From positions 1 through 64,000 of the forward strand of contig CATBDC010000007.1 in the NCBI GenBank assembly GCA_949502235.1: a stretch of 64,000 nt of DNA, read 5' to 3'. The translations under genes and the position numbers were made by a program. Source of the stretch: an uncultured Lachnospiraceae bacterium. GTDB taxonomy: Bacteria; Bacillota; Clostridia; Lachnospirales; Lachnospiraceae. Under the pieces are notes generated by a model. It had not been told where the DNA came from. It was given only the letters and a program-made list of their open reading frames with translations, and searched no databases. Position 1 is the first letter of the stretch. Each line of letters opens with the position of its first letter. Shown piece after piece: positions 59,327 to 64,000 of this stretch.

Positions 59327-60724
59327 ATGCAGGAAATTGAAACCCGGGAGAACCGTCTGGGGAGTGCGCCTTTAGGGAGACTTATGGTTTCTCTGGCGCT
59401 TCCTTCGGTGGCGGCCCAGCTTATTAATATACTATATAATATTGTGGACAGGATTTATATCGGACATATTGCGGGATACGGGGATATTGCACTTACAGGA
59501 GTGGGGGTAACATTCCCGATTATCATGCTCATATCGGCTTTCAGCGCATTTGCAGGAATGGGCGGAGCCCCCCTTGCCTCTATTGAGCTGGGGAGAAAGG
59601 ATTATGACAGAGCAGAACAGATACTTGGAAATTCAGCAGGCCTTATTTTGTTTTTCTCGGTTGTTCTGACGCTGTTTTTTTCTGTCTTTAAGACACCGAT
59701 TTTATATGCCTTTGGAGCAAGCGATGTAACGATTCCCTATGCCAGCGGTTATATAGGAATCTATCTTGCGGGGACCATATTTGTACAGGCGGCTCTCGGG
59801 CTTAATACATTTATCAGCGGCCAGGGAGCGGCCGGTACTGCCATGCTCTCGGTGATTATAGGCGCGGTGCTTAATATCTGTCTTGATCCGGTATTTATCT
59901 TCGTGCTGGGACTGGGAGTAAAGGGGGCGGCTATTGCAACCGTCATATCCCAGGCGGTAAGTGCAGCGTGGGTGCTTAAGTTTCTGACCTCTGAAAAAAG
60001 TGTGATTTGTCTGAAAAGAAAGAATATTGCGCTTAAGGCAGAGCATATTAAGAAGATCGGCGCCCTTGGGGTGTCCCCGTTTATTATGCAGAGCACGGAG
60101 AGTCTTGTAAGCATTACTCTTAATACAGGGCTTCAGAAATACGGCGGTGATTTGTATGTGGGAACCATGGCGATTTTAAGCAGTGTCATGCAATTTATCG
60201 GCATACCATCCCAGGGGATTACCCAGGGTGTGCAGCCAATCATTAGCTATAATTACGGCGCGGGAAATAAGGACAGAGTAAAGGGGACATTTTTAAGGCT
60301 TGTAATTACTACCTTTACGACAATGTTTATTCTGGGCGGAATTGCTGTCTTTTGTCCAAAGCTTTATGCAGGAATATTTACCAGTAATGAGGAGCTTGCC
60401 AAACTTACAGCCCAGGTGATGCCGGTTTATTTTCTTGGATACATGTTTTTTGGTATCCAGACAGCCTGCCAGAATACCTTTGTGGCTCTTGGACAGGCGA
60501 AAGTGTCGGTGTTTATCGCTCTTTTAAGGAAAGTGATCCTGCTTATACCCCTTGCCATCATCCTGCCTAAATTTATGGGAGTTATGGGCATTTACCGGGC
60601 AGAGCCTATCGCAGATTTTATATCCGTTACAACTGCCGGGACATTATTTGCTATTACTTTTAAAAAGATTTTGCGTAAAATGGATAAAAGTGGTAAGATA
60701 GGTGAAGATAGAAAGGAGATGTAA
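59327..60724 (+). CDS. MATE-family efflux transporter
   Basis: The 465-residue protein has 12 hydrophobic segments and MATE landmarks: GYGDIALTGVGVTFPIIM near 50, FISGQGAAGTAM near 165, and FVALGQAKVSV near 385. MATE pumps export cationic drugs or metabolites by sodium or proton antiport. It begins 10 bp after the hybrid kinase gene and 5 bp before the DegV gene, so it is likely cotranscribed. The ribosome site AGTTAGGAGGAA is strong. Substrate is unknown. Confidence 0.93.
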   Translation: MQEIETRENRLGSAPLGRLMVSLALPSVAAQLINILYNIVDRIYIGHIAGYGDIALTGVGVTFPIIMLISAFSAFAGMGGAPLASIELGRKDYDRAEQILGNSAGLILFFSVVLTLFFSVFKTPILYAFGASDVTIPYASGYIGIYLAGTIFVQAALGLNTFISGQGAAGTAMLSVIIGAVLNICLDPVFIFVLGLGVKGAAIATVISQAVSAAWVLKFLTSEKSVICLKRKNIALKAEHIKKIGALGVSPFIMQSTESLVSITLNTGLQKYGGDLYVGTMAILSSVMQFIGIPSQGITQGVQPIISYNYGAGNKDRVKGTFLRLVITTFTTMFILGGIAVFCPKLYAGIFTSNEELAKLTAQVMPVYFLGYMFFGIQTACQNTFVALGQAKVSVFIALLRKVILLIPLAIILPKFMGVMGIYRAEPIADFISVTTAGTLFAITFKKILRKMDKSGKIGEDRKEM

Positions 60725-60729
60725 GGAGT

Positions 60730-61593
60730 ATGAAGGATTATATTGTTACAGTAAACAGCACAGTAGATGTACCGAAGGAATGGCTTAAGGAACGCGGCGT
60801 TCCTTTTATTCCTTTAAAATATACCATTGACGGAGAGACCTATCAGGATATGATGGGTCTTTCAGCCAGAGAATTTTTTGATAAGCTGCGGGAAGGGAAG
60901 ATGTCAGTGACCTCCCAGGTAAATCCCCAGGAGGCAAAGGAGGCGCTTGAGCCTTTTTTAAAAGAAGGAAAGGATGTCCTCCATCTTGCATTTTCCTCTG
61001 GACTTAGCGGGACCTGTGCCAGTATGAGGCTGGCGGCAGAGGAGCTTAAGGAGAAATATCAGGAGAGGGAGATTATTGTGGTGGATACTTTATGTGCCTG
61101 CATGGGAGAGGCGCTGCTTTTATACTATGTGTTAAAACGAAAAAGCGAGGGGCTGACCATTAAGGAGGCCGCGGAATGGGCAGAGGAGCATAAGCTTAAT
61201 ATCTGCCACAATGTAACCATTGATGATCTCCACCACCTGCAAAGAGGCGGCCGTGTGTCAAAGACTGCGGCAGTTTTTGGAACTATGGTGCAGATTAAGC
61301 CTATGATTCATATGGATAATGAAGGAAAGCTCCAGGTGATCGGAAAGGAGCGGGGCAGAAAGAAGTCTCTTCAGAAGATTGTGGAACGCTCCGCCGAGCA
61401 GTCTAAGGGATATGAAAATGATCTTGTCATGATTACCCACGGCGATTGTATTGAGGATGCAGAGTATGTAGCAGAGATGGTACGAAGGAAGATGGGAATC
61501 ACAAATATTTTAATCAACAATATCGGCACGGTAATCGGCAGCCATACAGGACCAGGAGTCGTGGCCGTATTCTGCATGGGAGATATGAGGTAG
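60730..61593 (+). CDS. DegV family fatty-acid-binding protein
   Basis: The 287-residue protein shows DegV landmarks: TVDVPKEWL near 11, TSQVNPQEA near 59-67, LAFSSGLSGTCASMRLA near 84-100, HLQRGGRVSKTA near 165, and NIGTVIGSHTGPG near 265. DegV proteins bind a fatty acid and in some Firmicutes act as FakB partners of the fatty acid kinase FakA. No fakA is in the window. It lies 5 bp after the MATE gene. Role with that transporter is not known. Confidence 0.93.
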   Translation: MKDYIVTVNSTVDVPKEWLKERGVPFIPLKYTIDGETYQDMMGLSAREFFDKLREGKMSVTSQVNPQEAKEALEPFLKEGKDVLHLAFSSGLSGTCASMRLAAEELKEKYQEREIIVVDTLCACMGEALLLYYVLKRKSEGLTIKEAAEWAEEHKLNICHNVTIDDLHHLQRGGRVSKTAAVFGTMVQIKPMIHMDNEGKLQVIGKERGRKKSLQKIVERSAEQSKGYENDLVMITHGDCIEDAEYVAEMVRRKMGITNILINNIGTVIGSHTGPGVVAVFCMGDMR

Positions 61594-61613
61594 CAGGAGG
61601 CAAAGAAAACAGT

Positions 61614-62282
61614 ATGAGAAAAAGCATCATCATAGATAAGAATATGAAAGAAAAATGGCCTGCCGTACGTGTAGGCTGTCTTCAGTATAAAGTAAGAGTA
61701 GAAAAGAAAAATGAAGCAATGTGGGATTACCTGAAAAAGGATATCTATAAAAAGACAAAGGATGCCATCTTCGACTTCGGCATAAATGAAATTCCCAACA
61801 TAAAGGAATCAAGGGCAGCCTACAAAGCCTTTGGAAAGGATCCAGGAAGATACCGCGTCTCCTCCGAAGCCCTGATTCGCAGAATCGGCCAGGGAAAGGG
61901 CCTCTACGAGGTAAATACGGTTGTAGACACAAACAATCTCATATCCATAGAATCCGGCTTCTCCGCCGGATCCTACGATACGGCATGTATAGAAGATAAC
62001 CTGACCTTACGCATAGGCCGGGAAGGAGAGTCCTATAAAGGGATCGGAAAAGAAGAAATTAAAATAAACGCACTTCCCGTAATAGCTGATAAAAACGGCC
62101 CTATAGGAAGCTCCACCAGCGACTCAGAACGCGCCATGATCACCGAAAAAACAACCGAAGTCCTGACACTTATCTATTCCTTTTCTAATAATAAAGATCT
62201 GGAAAGAGCACTGGAATATGGGAAAGAATATATGATAAAATATGCCGGCGCTGCTGGTATAGAGGTTTGGATAGCAGAGTAA
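61614..62282 (+). CDS. B3/B4 tRNA-binding domain protein
   Basis: The 222-residue protein matches the B3/4 domain of the phenylalanyl-tRNA synthetase beta chain, with SRAAYKAFGKDPGRYR near 63-78 and NTVVDTNNLISIESGFSAG near 100-118. Stand-alone B3/4 proteins are thought to edit mischarged tRNAs or D-amino acid tRNA. Codon use here is more C- and A-rich (many tcc, gcc and ata codons) than in most genes of the window, which may hint at a different origin. It is 20 bp after the DegV gene and ends at a terminator. Confidence 0.87.
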   Translation: MRKSIIIDKNMKEKWPAVRVGCLQYKVRVEKKNEAMWDYLKKDIYKKTKDAIFDFGINEIPNIKESRAAYKAFGKDPGRYRVSSEALIRRIGQGKGLYEVNTVVDTNNLISIESGFSAGSYDTACIEDNLTLRIGREGESYKGIGKEEIKINALPVIADKNGPIGSSTSDSERAMITEKTTEVLTLIYSFSNNKDLERALEYGKEYMIKYAGAAGIEVWIAE

Positions 62283-62287
62283 AGAAA

Positions 62288-62344
62288 TCAGCCCGGAAGG
62301 CAGAAGGCATATATGCCGACTGTCTTTCGGGCTGATTTTTTTGC
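62288..62344. terminator. Terminator shared by convergent genes
   Basis: ATCAGCCCG and CGGGCTGAT arms enclose a second inner pairing, followed by a run of seven T on the plus strand. It ends the B3/4 gene and can serve the NSS gene on the minus strand. Confidence 0.85.
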
Positions 62345-62368
62345 AGTAAAAACTGCAGGGAGATAATG

Positions 62369-63724
62369 CTAAATTGTTATAAATCCAAGCCCGCTTGCTA
62401 TCGAGCTTGCAAGTATCAGCACAAGGAAGATGGGCGCTACCCATTTGATGACAACTGTATACATGCCTTCTGCCTTAAAGGTTCCGTCTGTTGCCTTCAC
62501 TTCATCCGCCAGTGTCTTCGGCCTGATGATAAATCCGATAAAGATACAGGTAAAGAAGGCCACAATCGGCATCAGTACACTGTTGCTTATAAAGTCCATA
62601 ATATCAAGGACGGACAGATTCATCCAGCTTATGAAGGACAGAGGTCCGAAGCCCAGAGAGGCCGGAATTCCCAGAGCCAGCGAAAGCACGGTTACAAAGA
62701 TACTGGCACCTTTGCGGCTCCAGCCGAATTTATCCCGGAAGATGGACACAATCGTCTCCATCAGTGAAATGGCTGAGCTAAGGGCTGCAAAAAATACAAG
62801 CACAAAGAAGATAGTCCCGATGATTCCGCCAAGCTTCATGCTGTTAAATACTTTTGGAAGGGTCATAAACATAAGCCCGGGCCCTGCATTAAGAGCGCTT
62901 CTGTCTCCTCCCGAAAATGCAAACACAGCCGGAATAATCATAAGTCCCGCAAGAAATGCAATGCCTGTATCAAAGATCTCAATCTGGCGGACAGAGCTTT
63001 CCAGGTTCGTATCCTTCTTCATATAAGAGCCATAAGTAATCATAATTCCCATCGCAAGGGACATGGAATAAAAGAGCTGTCCCATAGCAGAAAGAATTGT
63101 CACGGCAGACACATCGGACATGTGGGGCTTCAGATAATAGGCAACACCCTCCATGGCTCCGTCCAAGGTCAGGCCGTATACGGCGATAATAATTGTAAGG
63201 ACAACAAGGATCGGCATCATAATCTTACTTACCTTCTCGATTCCCTTTTCCACGCCGCATAATACAATAACAGCTGTAAATGCCATGAAAACAAAGAACC
63301 AGCCGATAGGCTCAAAGGTTCCGCTTATAAAATCCGTAAAATACGTATCGCCTGCCGCGTCCTTTACGCCTCCTGTTACAAATACGGCAAAATATTTAAT
63401 TACCCATCCTCCGATAACAGAGTAATATGGGAAAATAATAATCGGAACAGCCGAGGCCAGGACACCTACAAAGCCGAACCTCCTGTCCAGAGATTTAAAG
63501 GCGCCTATTGCGCTTAGGCCTGTCTTTCTTCCCAGGGCAATCTCTGCTGTCATAAGTGTAAAGCCAAAAGTGACTGCCAAAATCAGGTAAATAAGTAAAA
63601 ATGTTCCGCCGCCATATTTTGCCGCAAGGTACGGGAATCTCCAGATATTTCCCAGACCGACAGCCGAACCGGAAGCTGCCAGAACAAAGCCCAGCTTGCT
63701 GGTAAAACTACTTCTTTTCTTCAT
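62369..63724 (-). CDS. Neurotransmitter:sodium symporter (NSS) family amino acid transporter
   Basis: The 451-residue protein has 11-12 hydrophobic segments and the NSS signature SAVGLGNIWRFPYLAAKYGG at about 19-38, which forms sodium and substrate sites. Later landmarks are AEIALGRKTG near 60, and FSGGDRSALNAGPGLMFMTLP near 270. Bacterial members import amino acids such as tryptophan, tyrosine, leucine or glycine with sodium. It is a single-gene unit. Its ribosome site GAGGAG precedes the ATG on the minus strand. Substrate cannot be set from sequence. Confidence 0.93.
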   Translation of the reverse strand: MKKRSSFTSKLGFVLAASGSAVGLGNIWRFPYLAAKYGGGTFLLIYLILAVTFGFTLMTAEIALGRKTGLSAIGAFKSLDRRFGFVGVLASAVPIIIFPYYSVIGGWVIKYFAVFVTGGVKDAAGDTYFTDFISGTFEPIGWFFVFMAFTAVIVLCGVEKGIEKVSKIMMPILVVLTIIIAVYGLTLDGAMEGVAYYLKPHMSDVSAVTILSAMGQLFYSMSLAMGIMITYGSYMKKDTNLESSVRQIEIFDTGIAFLAGLMIIPAVFAFSGGDRSALNAGPGLMFMTLPKVFNSMKLGGIIGTIFFVLVFFAALSSAISLMETIVSIFRDKFGWSRKGASIFVTVLSLALGIPASLGFGPLSFISWMNLSVLDIMDFISNSVLMPIVAFFTCIFIGFIIRPKTLADEVKATDGTFKAEGMYTVVIKWVAPIFLVLILASSIASGLGFITI

Positions 63725-63896
63725 AGAATAAATTCCTCCTCATATTATTACATTCCAAAAAAAGTACAAATTTAATATATTATCCCACAAAAAAGCAGAA
63801 TTTTCAACAAATATTTTTCGAACAGGGAAAATTTAGTTCTTGCTAAAGAGTACCATTACAGGATACAATAATAATATAAATATTAAAGGAGGTGGG
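63725..63896. other. Divergent intergenic region
   Basis: About 170 bp, AT-rich, between the NSS symporter (minus) and the next gene (plus). I see no clear promoter with good -35 and -10 boxes, nor a repeat. Confidence 0.35.
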
Positions 63897-64000
63897 ATGT
63901 GCATGGGAATCAGAGAATCATTTTTGTTCCGGCTGTTTAATTCTGTGCAGGAAGCAGAGGGCCAGGGACAGTCAGCGGAAAAAGTAATCGGGGATGTCGT
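63897..64000 (+). CDS. Start of an unrecognised gene, cut by the window edge
   Basis: The frame opens with ATG 63897 or ATG 63903, just after AAAGGAGGTG. The first residues are MGIRESFLFRLFNSVQEA from 63903, followed by EGQGQSAEKVIGDVV. The spacing from the ribosome site is better for 63903 (10 nt) than 63897 (4 nt). Only about 33 codons are visible, with no recognised motif, so the protein cannot be named. Confidence 0.55.
   Translation, partial: MCMGIRESFLFRLFNSVQEAEGQGQSAEKVIGDV

Noticed and set aside
1-64000. CRISPR array, insertion sequence or prophage
   Set aside because: No regularly spaced direct repeats with spacers, no transposase or integrase, and no phage structural genes were seen.

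Overview
The window looks like a chromosomal segment of a spore-forming anaerobe of the Clostridia, most likely family Lachnospiraceae. The signs are the Firmicutes order cysE-cysS-mrnC-rlmB-sigH, a stand-alone GerA/SpoVAF-type germination gene, an anaerobic ribonucleotide reductase with its activase, a T-box leader, DUF1540 and SEC-C proteins, strong AGGAGG-type ribosome binding sites, and no aerobic respiration genes. No IS element, prophage, CRISPR array or rRNA operon is visible. The species cannot be named from the sequence alone.

Layout. 1-6.9 kb: end of a tRNA-Met, a receiver-domain/(p)ppGpp-synthetase fusion, ispF with a cysteine-rich tail, an Eis-like acetyltransferase, an Ldh-family oxidoreductase and a two-component system. 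7.1-11.2 kb: cysE, cysS, mrnC, rlmB, sigH and tRNA-Thr. 11.3-18.3 kb: an orphan antitoxin-like gene, a CapA-like protein, an ABC exporter pair, a NUDIX hydrolase and an AAA/PD-(D/E)XK protein. 18.4-23.4 kb: a sigma factor fused to a membrane anchor and large extracytoplasmic region, an unknown cytoplasmic protein and two related lipoproteins; this is the best candidate for a little-described system. 23.4-28.1 kb: an autoregulated HTH/membrane-protein pair, glnS, a MocR-type regulator and an XRE regulator. 28.3-32.5 kb: a peptide-use operon (pepT, YfcC-type transporter, M20 dipeptidase). 32.6-39.1 kb: a small acidic anchored protein, cardiolipin synthase, purA, two small genes, a flavodoxin-ferredoxin protein, a SEC-C protein and a YdcF protein. 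39.1-43.3 kb: a TetR regulator divergent from an OPT transporter plus D-aminoacylase, with an 18-bp palindrome in the promoter. 43.3-46.9 kb: a T-box leader, aldo/keto reductase, thioesterase and thrS. 47-51.8 kb: DUF1540 protein, AI-2E transporter, metA (acetyl type), a 47-residue protein and an alanine symporter. 52-55.2 kb: nrdD, nrdG, dut. 55.3-62.3 kb: GerA-family protein, hybrid histidine kinase, MATE exporter, DegV protein and a B3/4-domain protein. 62.4-64 kb: an NSS symporter on the minus strand and the start of an unknown gene.

How the genes work together. Much of the accessory content concerns import and breakdown of peptides and amino acids (pepT operon, OPT/D-aminoacylase operon, alanine and NSS symporters) and sensing (two kinases, two XRE regulators, TetR, MocR, the anchored sigma factor and the receiver-alarmone fusion). 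Anabolic and translation genes (cysS, glnS, thrS, purA, metA, cysE, nrdDG, dut, ispF) lie among them.

Two dispersed short repeat families cross the window. One is a 27-bp palindrome with GTTACTGT/ACAGTAAC ends, with full or partial copies at about a dozen intergenic sites. The other is a GGGACGGGG/CCCCGTCCC hairpin found after ydcF/tetR and after dut. Both affect annotation: one copy lies just before cysE and rules out an upstream start, and the second family encodes the last residues of two convergent genes.
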